Source: Caulobacterales bacterium RIFCSPHIGHO2_01_FULL_70_19
GTDB lineage: Bacteria; Pseudomonadota; Alphaproteobacteria; Caulobacterales; Caulobacteraceae
Length of the DNA: 64,000 bases
NCBI GenBank assembly: GCA_001794825.1
Contig: MGLK01000016.1
Span: 56,238 to 120,237, forward strand
Reading direction: 5' to 3'
Part shown: one piece after another, positions 18,701 to 26,731 of the stretch
How positions within the stretch are numbered: position 1 is the first letter of the stretch
Layout: each line of letters starts with the position of its first letter
The notes under the pieces: model-generated
Seen by the model: only the letters and a program-made list of their open reading frames with translations
Told to the model about the DNA's origin: nothing
Databases searched by the model: none
Program-made: the position numbers and the translations under genes

Positions 18701-18772
18701 GGCGGCCGCCAGCGAGATCGCCACGGCGAGGGCGGAAGCCGCCCCCAGATAGAGCTTGGACTTGCGGGTCAT
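15752..18772 (-). CDS. TonB-dependent receptor, Oar-like, with carboxypeptidase regulatory-like domain
   Basis: 1006 residues. A signal peptide to about residue 29 (GVSAQ) precedes a CarboxypepD_reg-like beta-sandwich (RGAVTEG ... SSGGYVLSGLRPGTYEITAT) and a plug domain (TELGEIVVTGRRLAEV, FLNFAALAPGVRV, QRAESVNAFIDGAS, NEFHGEVFGTYRDQ). A 22-strand-type outer-membrane barrel follows, ending in the aromatic motif VGMRYAW. It probably imports the oligosaccharide consumed by the neighbouring operon, powered by TonB-ExbBD encoded elsewhere. Its ATG overlaps the stop of the LacI gene (TAATG), so regulator and receptor are translationally coupled. Confidence 0.93.
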   Translation of the reverse strand: MTRKSKLYLGAASALAVAISLAAAGGVSAQVTTSTIRGAVTEGAAAEAGAQIVARDVATGFTTRTTANSSGGYVLSGLRPGTYEITATTADGQSTSDVVSIGVGQVGELDLEIGGGGAVVADSGATELGEIVVTGRRLAEVRTPEIATNVTTEQIQTLPQINRNFLNFAALAPGVRVSTNEAEVTITAGGQRAESVNAFIDGASLKSNVIAGGIAGQDDSRGNPFPQAGIQEFRVVSQNFKAEYEQASSAIITAVTRSGTNEFHGEVFGTYRDQDFITQDVFSERRGDEQPSLEVQQYGFALGGPIIEDQLHFFGTYERKEEGRAATVNLGRQDPRFTTMFADYIGTFGTPFEEDLFFGKLSWQPADGHLVDLSLTYRDEADVTGVGGANSFERATGLQQTTKGANLRYQWQGDSFLNEFAVDYRNYNYNPTAANFDMPGASYRIFENGYDPFGGVSILNLGGANTRQDITDEALTFRNDLTLNEIEFNGFHTIKMGAKYSRQNYQVIKEFGRNPQFFYDLDGVASGDADVPYRVELGNEFPTVDLTNNVIGLYIQDDWQITDQLEVNLGIRWDYEDNANNNDYVTPQSVIDGLNQWIASTNGGKAAGYAPSWFNIDDYIATGDNRDPFAGAFQPRIGFSYDVFGDRSTVIFGGAGRYYDRVMFNFSFDEIAKPFDFSQNVFFSTTGGAPGVADGSSGDPFLWDPSYMTTGGLDALLANIPARGEAFLLQNDFEPPRTDQFNLGVRQRFGDWQTELTLAYGKTENEFTWLYLNRCNEPTRPAQGNGFGDNGGWCGPDGTNPYRGYLVSDHNKEREFTALYLKADKPYTEASGWGLNIAYTLSESRQNGGNDNFCFDCFDVETSPWRSSQNDERHRIVANGIVDLPLDFRLSGILTLGSGTPFDVFDGTGPNFVYRPYGGRPEQHSFIVPNAFAYRNLDLRLTKNFEIGNGSELELFVDAINVFNFRNYTGFDGGTGSASSPNPNFGQPSAVLFPTRTFQVGMRYAW

Positions 18773-19842
18773 TACGGGTTCTCCCCCTCTGAAAGCGGAA
18801 CGGCGGCCGCCGCGCTGGCGCGGCTTGCCCGGGTCGGGTTCTGGGTCGCCGGATTGGTGGAAGGTCGGACGACCAGCTCGGGTCGGACGACCTCGCAGGC
18901 GGCGTCGGCGTCGGCCGCGCCTGCGGATTGGATGAGATTGACCAGCCGTTCGAGGGCGCTGCGGCCCATCTCGGCGATGTTGATCCTGAGCGTGGTCAGG
19001 CCCGGGTGAACCAGCCCCGCGAGCGGCACGTCGTCGAAGCCGACGATGGCCAGGTCCTCGGGCACGCGCACTCCCGCCTCCTGGAGCGCCAGCATGGCTC
19101 CGATCGCCATGTTGTCGTTCGCGGCGAAGACGCCGTCGGGCCGTGGCCTCATGGCGGCCAGTTGCACCCCGGCCTCGTGGCCCGACGCCTTGGTGAAGGC
19201 GCCGTCGACCACCGTCGTCGGCAGGCCCGCGGCGGCCATGGCCTCCAGATAGCCGGCCAGACGGGCCTCGGCCTCCAGGTTCCCCGTCGGTCCGGCGATG
19301 TGGGCGATCCGGCGACGCCCGGTGGCGATCAGATGCTCGACCGCGGCCACCGCCCCGCCGTGGTTGTCGACGACGATCGACGGCCGTCCGGCGTCGGCCC
19401 CGCCGTTCATCAGCAGCACCGGCAGGCGGCCGGCGAGGCTGGCGGCCAGATTGGCCGCGCCGAGGTGCGGCGACAGCACGATCAGTCCGTCGACCCGACC
19501 GCGCATCGATCGGATGGCGGCGGAGGCCTCCTCGGCATCGTCGTGGGACGACGACACGATCAGGTGATAGCCCAGCGACCGGGCGGCCAGATCCATGCCG
19601 CGGATCAGCTCGGAGAAGTACTCCCCGAACAGGTCGGGCAGGATCACCCCGACAGTGTTGGTCTTGCTCGTCGACAGGCTGCGGGCGCCCGAGTGGGGCA
19701 CGTATTGCAGCGCCTCGATCGCCTCCATCACCCTCTTGCGGGTGGCTTCGGTCACGGCGCCGGCTCCGGTCAGGACACGGGAAACCGACGCGACCGAGAC
19801 GTCCGCGCGCCGCGCGACATCGCGAATCGTGGCGGGCTTCAT
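18772..19842 (-). CDS. LacI-family transcriptional regulator
   Basis: 356 residues: an N-terminal helix-turn-helix (ATIRDVARRADVSVASVSRVLTGAGAVTEATRKRV, residues 4-38), hinge helix (YVPHSGARSLST) and a periplasmic-binding-like sensor domain (TVGVILPDLFGEYFSELIRGM ... IVGFDDVPLAGLVHPGLTTLRI). It ends in an unusual Ala/Pro-rich tail of about 40 residues. I start at ATG 19842, where homology begins; in-frame sequence up to 19971 runs through the operator region. It probably represses both itself with the receptor and the divergent GH1 gene until sugar binds. Confidence 0.92.
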   Translation of the reverse strand: MKPATIRDVARRADVSVASVSRVLTGAGAVTEATRKRVMEAIEALQYVPHSGARSLSTSKTNTVGVILPDLFGEYFSELIRGMDLAARSLGYHLIVSSSHDDAEEASAAIRSMRGRVDGLIVLSPHLGAANLAASLAGRLPVLLMNGGADAGRPSIVVDNHGGAVAAVEHLIATGRRRIAHIAGPTGNLEAEARLAGYLEAMAAAGLPTTVVDGAFTKASGHEAGVQLAAMRPRPDGVFAANDNMAIGAMLALQEAGVRVPEDLAIVGFDDVPLAGLVHPGLTTLRINIAEMGRSALERLVNLIQSAGAADADAACEVVRPELVVRPSTNPATQNPTRASRASAAAAVPLSEGENP

Positions 19843-19949
19843 GTCAGCAGGACCGCGCTGCTGGACTGCGTCGAGATGTGTGACAAAGGATCGGCTCCCT
19901 GCCGGCGCCGGTGCCGGCCCGCTTGCCGCGGGTCCGTCCGTAAGCTCCG

Positions 19950-19963
19950 TGTAACCGATTACA
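19950..19963. promoter_or_regulatory. LacI-type operator candidate TGTAACCGATTACA
   Basis: A 14-bp inverted repeat with central CG (TGTAA-CCGA-TTACA), the typical LacI-family half-site layout. It lies in the 256-bp divergent region between the LacI and GH1 genes, about 110 bp from the LacI ATG and 136 bp from the GH1 ATG, so one site could serve both promoters. Confidence 0.65.
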
Positions 19964-19981
19964 TGACACACTGGTCATGTA
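19960..19981. promoter_or_regulatory. Second inverted repeat overlapping the LacI operator
   Basis: TACATGAC and GTCATGTA, perfect 8-bp arms separated by ACACTG, share 4 bp with the LacI-type operator. This could be a second regulator site or a stem in an RNA. The rest of the divergent region to 20098 shows no clear -35/-10 pair; a weaker CCACA...TGTGG repeat lies at 20004-20020. Confidence 0.45.
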
Positions 19982-20098
19982 CCGTGCAAGTGCCCTAGTT
20001 TGGCCACACCGCGGTTGTGGTCAGCCGGACACAGGCGTACCCACAGCCCGCGCTCCCCCGCCGCCGCGTTCTGCCTCCAGTTGTAGAGATTCTTGTCC

Positions 20099-21469
20099 AT
20101 GACCTCAGAAATCACCCGCAGCTATCAGTTTCCTGAGGGTTTTCTGTGGGGCGCCGCGACCGCCGCCTATCAGATCGAGGGTGCGTCGATGGCCGACGGC
20201 GCGGGCGAGTCGATCTGGGACCGCTTCAGCCACACCCCGGGCAACATGAAGGACGGCGACACCGGCGACGTGGCCTGCGACCACTACCACCGGTGGCGCG
20301 AAGACATCGAGCTGATGAAGCGCCTGAACCTGCAGGCCTACCGCTTCTCCGTCAGCTGGAGCCGGGTGATTCCGGAGGGCCGGGGCGCCATCAATGCGAA
20401 GGGCCTCGACTTCTACGACCGCCTCGTCGACGGCCTGCTCGAGGCCGGCATCGAACCGCTGTGCACCCTCTATCACTGGGACCTGCCGGCGGCGCTGGAC
20501 GACCGTGGCGGCTGGCTGAATCCCGACATCGCCGACTGGTTCGCCGACTACGGCCAGGTCATGTTCGAGAAGTTCAAGGGGCGGGTGAAGACCTGGGGCA
20601 CCATCAACGAGCCGTGGGTCATCGTCGACGGCGGCTATCTGCACGGCGCCCTGGCTCCCGGCCACCGCTCGGCCTTCGAGGCGGTGATCGCCGGCCACAA
20701 CGTGCTGCGCGCCCACGGCGCCGCCGTGCGCCGCTTCCGTGAGGTGGGCGAGGGCCAGATCGGCATCGTCCTGAACATCGAGCCGAAGTACCCGGCCAGC
20801 GATCGCCCCGAGGACGAGGCCGCCCGCCGCCGCGCCGAGGCGCAGATGAACCGCTGGTTCCTCGACCCGCTGATGGGGCGCGGCTATCCCGAGGAGCTGA
20901 AGGACGTCTACGGAGAGGCCTGGCGCGAGTTCCCGAAGGAGGACTTCGACCTCATCGCCGAGCCGACCGACTGGATGGGGCTGAACTGGTACACGCGGTC
21001 CGTGCCGGAGAACGCGCCCGGCGCCTGGCCGACCCGCTCGCGCCCGGTGAAGCAGGTCCAGCACGCCCATACCGAGACCGGCTGGGAGGTCTATCCGCCG
21101 GCGTTCACCGACACCCTGGTCTGGCTGTCCGAGCAGACCGGCGGGAAGCTGCCGCTGATGGTCACCGAGAACGGCTCGGCCTGGTACGACCCGCCTCACG
21201 CGATCGACGGGCGCATCCACGACCCGATGCGGGTCCACTATCTGCAGACCCATCTGAAGGCGATGCACGACGCCATCGGCAAGGGCGTCGACCTGCGCGG
21301 CTATATGGCCTGGTCGCTGCTCGACAACCTCGAATGGTCGCTGGGCTACTCCAAGCGCTTCGGCATCGTGCACGTGAACTTCGCCACCCAGGAGCGGACC
21401 ATCAAGGACTCCGGGCTGCTCTACGCGGAGGTCATCAAGTCAAACGGGGCGGTGCTGGATACGCTGTAG
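20099..21469 (+). CDS. GH1 beta-glucosidase
   Basis: 456 residues, a complete cytoplasmic (beta/alpha)8 retaining glycosidase without signal peptide. FPEGFLWGAATAAYQIEGA is the GH1 N-terminal signature; the acid/base is E171 in TINEPW and the nucleophile E357 in VTENGS. It would hydrolyse short beta-glucosides (for example sophorose) brought in by the neighbouring ABC importer. The start is ATG 20099 rather than the TTG at 20093. Divergent from the LacI gene with shared operators. Confidence 0.95.
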   Translation: MTSEITRSYQFPEGFLWGAATAAYQIEGASMADGAGESIWDRFSHTPGNMKDGDTGDVACDHYHRWREDIELMKRLNLQAYRFSVSWSRVIPEGRGAINAKGLDFYDRLVDGLLEAGIEPLCTLYHWDLPAALDDRGGWLNPDIADWFADYGQVMFEKFKGRVKTWGTINEPWVIVDGGYLHGALAPGHRSAFEAVIAGHNVLRAHGAAVRRFREVGEGQIGIVLNIEPKYPASDRPEDEAARRRAEAQMNRWFLDPLMGRGYPEELKDVYGEAWREFPKEDFDLIAEPTDWMGLNWYTRSVPENAPGAWPTRSRPVKQVQHAHTETGWEVYPPAFTDTLVWLSEQTGGKLPLMVTENGSAWYDPPHAIDGRIHDPMRVHYLQTHLKAMHDAIGKGVDLRGYMAWSLLDNLEWSLGYSKRFGIVHVNFATQERTIKDSGLLYAEVIKSNGAVLDTL

Positions 21470-21485
21470 GTCGCGCGCACCGGCC

Positions 21486-23012
21486 TTACCGGATTCGCGC
21501 GTAATAGGCCTCGATCAGGTCCAGCCGCTCCGCAAAGGGCACGGCCTTCACCACCGGCCCCTCGTTGGTGAACTCGAGCAGGCGGTCCGGCTCGGCCCCG
21601 AACTCGGGCCAAGCCTGGCGCATCCCGCCGTTCGGGTCGCCCGTCGACGCGAAGGTGGTCCAGTACCCGGCCATCTGGTCCGCCTGTCGCTGGTCCATCT
21701 CCGCCGTCGGCCACGGCGAGGCGTTCAGGTTGTCGAAGACATACTGCCGCTCCGAGGCGTGCGTCGCGCCCGCGTGCGGCTCCGGCATCGCCGCCGAGAC
21801 CACGTCGAACCGGTACAGATACGTCGGATGGCCGTTCCGCGCATGCAAGCGCGCCAGATGACGCGCCGGCTCGTTGAACACCAGGTCGCTCAACACGAAT
21901 TGGTCGTAGCCGTCCTGCCCGCCGTAGGCCCTGCGAAAGGCCGCCCGCTCCTCGTCCGTCATCGCGTCGTCGATCGCGCCATAGGGGGTCAGGTCCGACG
22001 GCTTCATCCACCAGAATTCGGCGCTGTTGGTCCCGATGATCAGGGGTACGGGCGCTTCGCGACCGCCGGCGAAGACGGCCTCGACGTCCTCGCTTACATA
22101 GGTCCCGTCGCGCACCAGCAGGTCGCCGCCGTAGAAGTTCGGGGCCGGCCGCAGCAAGGCCTCGGCCGGGATGGCGCGCAACCCGTCGGCGGACGTCGCG
22201 CCATGAGCCGCCGCCAACGCCTGCCCCCGCGCCCGCATGGAGGGGCCGCCGTCGCGCCGCGGCGCATCCAGGGGCGTGCCCTCGTCCCTTCCCAGGCCGG
22301 ACTGCACCACCGCCCGGTGGAACAGCCCCCGCGCCTCGGGCGAGATCATCAGCCGCGTCACCAGGGCGCCGCCGGCTGACTCGCCGAAGATGGTCACATT
22401 GCCGGAGTCGCCGCCGAACGCCGGCGCATTGTCCCTGACCCACCGCAGGGCCGCGACGACGTCCATCATCCCGTAGTTGGCCGCGGGTTCACCGGGCGCC
22501 CGCTCCGCCGCCAGCGCCGGATGGTCGAAGAAGCCCAGCCGCCCGAGGCGGTAGTTCAGCGTCACCACCACGACGCCGCGCTTCGCCAGGTTCGTCCCGT
22601 CGTACAGCGCGGCTGTCCCCGAGCCGTTGTTCAGCCCCCCGCCATGGATCCAGACCATCACCGGCAGCGGCCCCTCCCGTCCGACCGGAGTCCAGACGTT
22701 CAGCGTCAGGCAATCCTCGCTCATCGGCAGGGGGCCGACGCCGTTGTCTCCGTTGGCCGGGGGCTGGATGCAGATCGCTCCCGGGCGGGAGGCGTCGCGC
22801 GGCGCAGTCCACCGCTGCGCGGGCTGCGGCGGCCGCCAGCGCAGATCGCCCACGGGCGGTGCGGCGTAGGGCAGGCCCTTGAACGACGCCACCCCGTCGC
22901 TGACCCGCCCGACCACCGGCCCCTCGCCGACGTCCGCCCCGACGGCGTGGATATCGGCGGCGGCGGGCGGCGTGAGGCTCATCAGGACGACGATCAGGCT
23001 GGTCAGAAACAT
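21486..23012 (-). CDS. Type-B carboxylesterase/lipase, secreted
   Basis: A 508-residue alpha/beta hydrolase with a signal peptide (about residues 1-19). Landmarks of the cholinesterase-like family are present: F-KGLPYAAPPVGDLRWRPP, EDCLTLNVW (residues 99-107), oxyanion-hole HGGG (123-126), nucleophile S212 in GESAGG, an acidic residue in GTNSAEF and a catalytic His in GATHASE. It hydrolyses carboxylic esters in the periplasm or outside; the substrate is unknown. It is convergent with the GH1 gene (16-nt gap) but not obviously part of the glucan operon. Confidence 0.88.
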   Translation of the reverse strand: MFLTSLIVVLMSLTPPAAADIHAVGADVGEGPVVGRVSDGVASFKGLPYAAPPVGDLRWRPPQPAQRWTAPRDASRPGAICIQPPANGDNGVGPLPMSEDCLTLNVWTPVGREGPLPVMVWIHGGGLNNGSGTAALYDGTNLAKRGVVVVTLNYRLGRLGFFDHPALAAERAPGEPAANYGMMDVVAALRWVRDNAPAFGGDSGNVTIFGESAGGALVTRLMISPEARGLFHRAVVQSGLGRDEGTPLDAPRRDGGPSMRARGQALAAAHGATSADGLRAIPAEALLRPAPNFYGGDLLVRDGTYVSEDVEAVFAGGREAPVPLIIGTNSAEFWWMKPSDLTPYGAIDDAMTDEERAAFRRAYGGQDGYDQFVLSDLVFNEPARHLARLHARNGHPTYLYRFDVVSAAMPEPHAGATHASERQYVFDNLNASPWPTAEMDQRQADQMAGYWTTFASTGDPNGGMRQAWPEFGAEPDRLLEFTNEGPVVKAVPFAERLDLIEAYYARIR

Positions 23013-23059
23013 GCAGCCACGATAACCACTTCTCCGCCCAAGCCAATTTACGCCGCAGG

Positions 23060-23084
23060 AGAACCGGACGGCGGTTCTCGCGTT
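23060..23084 (+). promoter_or_regulatory. Possible EcfG-type promoter embedded in an inverted repeat
   Basis: AGAAC at 23060-23064, a 16-bp spacer and CGTT at 23081-23084 differ from the EcfG consensus by one base. The spacer overlaps a perfect 8-bp inverted repeat GAGAACCG/CGGTTCTC (23059-23079). The predicted transcript would start about 20 nt before the proposed TTG start of the histidine kinase. Confidence 0.35.
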
Positions 23085-23111
23085 AGCGTAGCTGTAGGGG
23101 CGGGGCCGCAC

Positions 23112-24629
23112 TTGAAAGAACTTGCGAAATCGGGAGCCATCGATGCGGACCTCGCCGCCGCGTTCGACGCCTCTCCAAATCCCTACATGCTGCTCACGCC
23201 CGACCTGCGGTACGCGGGCATGAACCAGGCCTACCTGGCCGCCCTGGAGGTCAGTCGCGAGGATCTGCTCGGGAAGCCGATCTTCGATGTCTTCGACGCC
23301 GGCCCCGGCGACGAGGGCCGCTCGAACGCCCGGCAGCTGCGGGCCTCGTTCGAACGTGTGCTCAAGGACAACCGGCGCGATCATCTGGCCCTGATCCGCT
23401 ATGCCGTGCCCCGGCGCGCTGCGAATGGCGAGCGCGTGCTGGAGGAGCGGTTCTGGTCGGCCACCCACACGCCGATCCACGACGCCGACGGGCGCATCGC
23501 CTACATCCTCCAGCACACCACCGACATCACCGAGCTGGAGCAGCTGCGCCGCCGTGTGGCGGGCGTCGACCGGAAGCGGGCGCTGGACTCCATTCTCAGC
23601 GGCAATGTGCTGCAACGGGCCGAACACGTGCAGCAGGCCAACCGGCAGCTCGAGACCGAGCGCAACCGGTTGCTGGAGATGTTCATGCAGGCGCCCGGCT
23701 TCGTCGCCGTCCTGTCCGGCCCCGACCACGTGTTCCAGATGCACAACGCCGCCTATTCGCAGCTGATCGGCCACCGGCCGATCACCGGCAAGCCGGTTCG
23801 GGAAGCCCTGCCCGAGGTCGAGGGGCAGGGCTTCATCGCCTTCCTCGACTCCGTCTACGCCACGGGCGAGCCGCACGAGGGTCGCGCCAGCCGGGTCGAA
23901 CTGCAGCGCGCGCCCAATGCGCCGCTGGAGACGGTCTGGCTCGACTTCATCTTCCAGCCCATCCGCGACGACAGCGGATCGGTGATCGGCATGTTCGTCC
24001 AGGGCCACGACGTCACCGGCACCGTTCACGCGGCCGAACGTCAGAAACTGATGATCGACGAGCTGAATCATCGGGTGAAGAACACCCTGGCCACTGTGCA
24101 GTCGATCGCCATGCAGACCGCGCGCTCGCACACGGACCCGCGCGGCTTCGCCGAGAGCTTCCAGGCCCGACTGCTGGCCCTCTCGCACACCCACGACCTC
24201 CTCACCCGGAGCCACTGGGAGGGCGCCAGCCTGCGCGCGATCCTCGAACACGAGACCGAGGCGCACGGGCCGCACCGCATCAGCCTGAACGGGCCCCCGG
24301 TGGCGCTGGAGCCCTCCCCGGCCCTCTCCTTCGGCATGATCTTCCATGAGCTGGCCACCAACGCGGCCAAGTACGGCGCCCTCTCGGTGCCCGAAGGGCA
24401 GGTGCTGGTCGACTGGGCGGTCTCGGACCTGAAGAAGCCTATGCTGCACCTGTCCTGGCGAGAGCGCGGCGGCCCCCCGGCGGCCGCGCCGACGCGCAAG
24501 GGCTTCGGCAGCCGGCTCATCGAACGCAACGTTCGCCATGATCTGTCCGGCGCCGTTGAACTCGACTACGCAGTCGCTGGTTTCAGTGCGGAGTTTTCGG
24601 TCCCCCTGGACCGTGGGAGGGTTGCATGA
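23112..24629 (+). CDS. PAS-PAS HWE-family sensor histidine kinase
   Basis: 505 residues, soluble, with no transmembrane segment. Two PAS domains (about 11-140 and 190-310) are joined by a coiled-coil linker (HVQQANRQLETERNRLLEMF). The HWE kinase core carries the phospho-acceptor H320 in DELNHRVKNTLATVQSIAMQTAR and the N box FHELATNAAKYGALS. HWE kinases act in light, redox and general-stress signalling of Alphaproteobacteria; the PAS domains here lack an obvious LOV NCRFL cysteine motif. The start is uncertain: no ATG exists before residue 26, so I chose TTG 23112, which keeps PAS1 whole. The stop overlaps the response regulator ATG. Confidence 0.88.
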   Translation: MKELAKSGAIDADLAAAFDASPNPYMLLTPDLRYAGMNQAYLAALEVSREDLLGKPIFDVFDAGPGDEGRSNARQLRASFERVLKDNRRDHLALIRYAVPRRAANGERVLEERFWSATHTPIHDADGRIAYILQHTTDITELEQLRRRVAGVDRKRALDSILSGNVLQRAEHVQQANRQLETERNRLLEMFMQAPGFVAVLSGPDHVFQMHNAAYSQLIGHRPITGKPVREALPEVEGQGFIAFLDSVYATGEPHEGRASRVELQRAPNAPLETVWLDFIFQPIRDDSGSVIGMFVQGHDVTGTVHAAERQKLMIDELNHRVKNTLATVQSIAMQTARSHTDPRGFAESFQARLLALSHTHDLLTRSHWEGASLRAILEHETEAHGPHRISLNGPPVALEPSPALSFGMIFHELATNAAKYGALSVPEGQVLVDWAVSDLKKPMLHLSWRERGGPPAAAPTRKGFGSRLIERNVRHDLSGAVELDYAVAGFSAEFSVPLDRGRVA

Positions 24630-25003
24630 GCGAGGCGCTGGCCGGTCGGCGAATCCTGGTGGTCGAGGACGAGTCCCTCGTCGCCATGCTGCTGGAAACC
24701 ATCCTTGAAGACATGGGCTGCACGGCAGTGGGCCCGGCGGCTACCGTGGACGACGGCCTGGCGCTGGCGACGGACGGCGAACGGCTGGACGCCGCGCTGC
24801 TGGACGTCAACGTCGCCGGCCGCCAGGTGTTTCCGGTGGCCGAAGCCCTGCACCGCAGCGGCGTGCCCTTCGTCTTTTCCACCGGCTACGGCGAGGGCGG
24901 CCTGCCCGACCAGTGGCGCGGCCACCCGACCATCCAGAAGCCGTTCACGGAGGCGGCCGTGCGCGACGCGCTGATGAAGGCGATGGGCGTCGAGAACGTG
25001 TAG
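24626..25003 (+). CDS. Single-domain response regulator
   Basis: 125 residues, a receiver domain only. Acidic pair E14-D15, phospho-acceptor D60 (LLDVNVAG), switch Thr/Ser region FSTGYGE and K105 (IQKPF) are all present. It overlaps the HWE kinase by ATGA, so it is almost certainly its partner, relaying phosphate onward or acting as a phosphate sink since no output domain exists. The sequence style (EDE.LVAMLLETILEDMGC) matches the FixJ-like single-domain regulators that accompany HWE kinases. Confidence 0.92.
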   Translation: MSEALAGRRILVVEDESLVAMLLETILEDMGCTAVGPAATVDDGLALATDGERLDAALLDVNVAGRQVFPVAEALHRSGVPFVFSTGYGEGGLPDQWRGHPTIQKPFTEAAVRDALMKAMGVENV

Positions 25004-25116
25004 GCGCCAGGCGCCACGCATCGGGCGGGCAGGAAGCCTGCGGCGGCGGCCCCGGGTCCCCTCTTCCGGATCGGAAGAGACCGTGCGTCTGGCCGCAGAC
25101 CGCTGCCGGCTGCCGC

Positions 25117-26706
25117 CTACCGCCGGGGGCCCAGATCCTTCAGGATCGCCTGCGCCGCATTGTGTCCCGGGGCACCGGTGACCCCGCCGCCCGGGTGCGC
25201 GCCGGAACCGCACAGATAGAGCCCCGGCACCGGCATCCGGCAGTCGGCGCAGCCCAGCACCGGCCGCGCGCTGAACAGCTGGTCCAGCGTCAGCCGCCCG
25301 TGGAAGATATCGCCGCCGACCAGGCCGAAGCGCCGCTCCAGATCGCGCGGCCCCAAGGCCAGCCGCCCGAGGACCGAGGCCTTGAAGCCCGGCGCATGGG
25401 CGTCGACCGTCTCGATCATCAGATCCGCCACCGTGTCGCGATGCGCGTCGCCCAGCGTCGGATCGACGTGCTGGCAGAACAGGCTGGCGACATGCTGTCC
25501 GGGCGGCGCCAGGCTGTCGTCCAGGGTCGAGGGGATCAGCATTTCGACGATCGGTTTCGACGACCAGCCGTTCAGGCGCGCCTCGGCATGGGCCCGGTCC
25601 ATATAGGCCAGCGACGGGGCCATGATGATGCCGGCGGTCAGGTGATCCCCCTGCCCCGGCAGGCTGGTGAAATTCGGCAGCTCCGACAGGGCCACATTCA
25701 TCCGGAAGGTGCCCGAGCCCGACTGGTAGTTCCCGATCCGCTCGCGGAAGTCCGCCGGGACCACGGCGTCGTCGACGAACCGCTCGAACAGCAGCCGCGG
25801 ATGCAGGTTCGACACCACCGCCCGCGCCCGCACCACGTCTCCCGCCTCCGTCACCGCCCCGACCGCCCGGCCCTTCTCGGTCAGCACCTCGGCGACCGGC
25901 GCCTCCAGCCGCACCTCGACGCCCTGTTCGGCGCAGGCTCTCGCCATCGCCTGGGTGATCGCGCCCATGCCGCCGAGGGCGTGGCCCCAGACCCCCTTCC
26001 GGCCGTTCACCTCGCCGAACACGTGATGCAGCAGCACATAGGCCGAGCCCGGGGTGTAGGGGCTGGCGTAGTTGCCGACGACGCTGTCGAAGCCGAACAG
26101 CGCCTTGATCGGATCGCTTTCGAACCAGCCGTCCAGCCAGTCGCCGGCCGACTTGGCGAACAGGTCCAGCAGGTCGCGCCGCCCCTGCGTGTCCAGCCCC
26201 GCCGCCTGCCGGCCCAGCCCGCCGGCCTTCAGCAGTTCCGGCAGCATGGCCATCCAGCCGCCCTCGACCACGTTCGGCGGCGCCTTCAGGATCCAGTCGC
26301 GCAGGATCGCCGCCACCACCTCCAGCCGCCGCTCGTACTCGGGCAGCCGCTCCGCGTCCCGGGCCGAGAATTTCGCCACCTCCGCCTGGGTGCGCCCCTC
26401 GCCCGCCAGCAGGTGGCGGCCGTCCTCCAGCGGCAGGAAGTTGGAGACCTTCCGCTCGACCACCGTCAGCCCGTGCCGGGCCAGCTCCATGTCGGCGATG
26501 ACCTTCGGGTTCAGCAGGCTGACGGTGTAGCTGGCGGTCGAGTTGCGGAACCCCGGATGGAATTCCTCCGTCACCGCCGCCCCGCCGACCACATGCCGCC
26601 GCTCCAGCACGGTCACCTTCAGCCCGGCCTTCGCCAGATAGAAGGCGCAGACGAGGCCGTTATGGCCCCCGCCGAGGATGACGACGTCGGTGCTTGTTGT
26701 GGTCAT
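25117..26706 (-). CDS. FAD/NAD(P)-dependent oxidoreductase, phytoene-dehydrogenase/PYROXD2-like
   Basis: A 529-residue cytoplasmic flavoprotein. The N-terminal Rossmann motif VVILGGGHNGLVCAFYLAKAGLKVTVLERR binds FAD; the C-terminal CrtI-like FAD motif is LYLCGSGAHPGGGVTGAPGHNAAQAIL. The middle portion resembles human PYROXD2 and bacterial homologues rather than bona fide carotenoid CrtI desaturases, whose substrate region differs. The substrate is unknown. It is the third gene of an operon after the BchE-like radical SAM and DUF817 genes (25-nt gap). Confidence 0.85.
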   Translation of the reverse strand: MTTTSTDVVILGGGHNGLVCAFYLAKAGLKVTVLERRHVVGGAAVTEEFHPGFRNSTASYTVSLLNPKVIADMELARHGLTVVERKVSNFLPLEDGRHLLAGEGRTQAEVAKFSARDAERLPEYERRLEVVAAILRDWILKAPPNVVEGGWMAMLPELLKAGGLGRQAAGLDTQGRRDLLDLFAKSAGDWLDGWFESDPIKALFGFDSVVGNYASPYTPGSAYVLLHHVFGEVNGRKGVWGHALGGMGAITQAMARACAEQGVEVRLEAPVAEVLTEKGRAVGAVTEAGDVVRARAVVSNLHPRLLFERFVDDAVVPADFRERIGNYQSGSGTFRMNVALSELPNFTSLPGQGDHLTAGIIMAPSLAYMDRAHAEARLNGWSSKPIVEMLIPSTLDDSLAPPGQHVASLFCQHVDPTLGDAHRDTVADLMIETVDAHAPGFKASVLGRLALGPRDLERRFGLVGGDIFHGRLTLDQLFSARPVLGCADCRMPVPGLYLCGSGAHPGGGVTGAPGHNAAQAILKDLGPRR

Positions 26707-26731
26707 GCGGCCTCCCGTGCCCGGCGGTCTA

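Noticed and set aside
15500-19009. An 1169-codon open frame antisense to the TonB receptor
   Set aside because: No recognisable domain, compositionally a GC shadow; the receptor on the minus strand has signal peptide, plug and barrel signatures.
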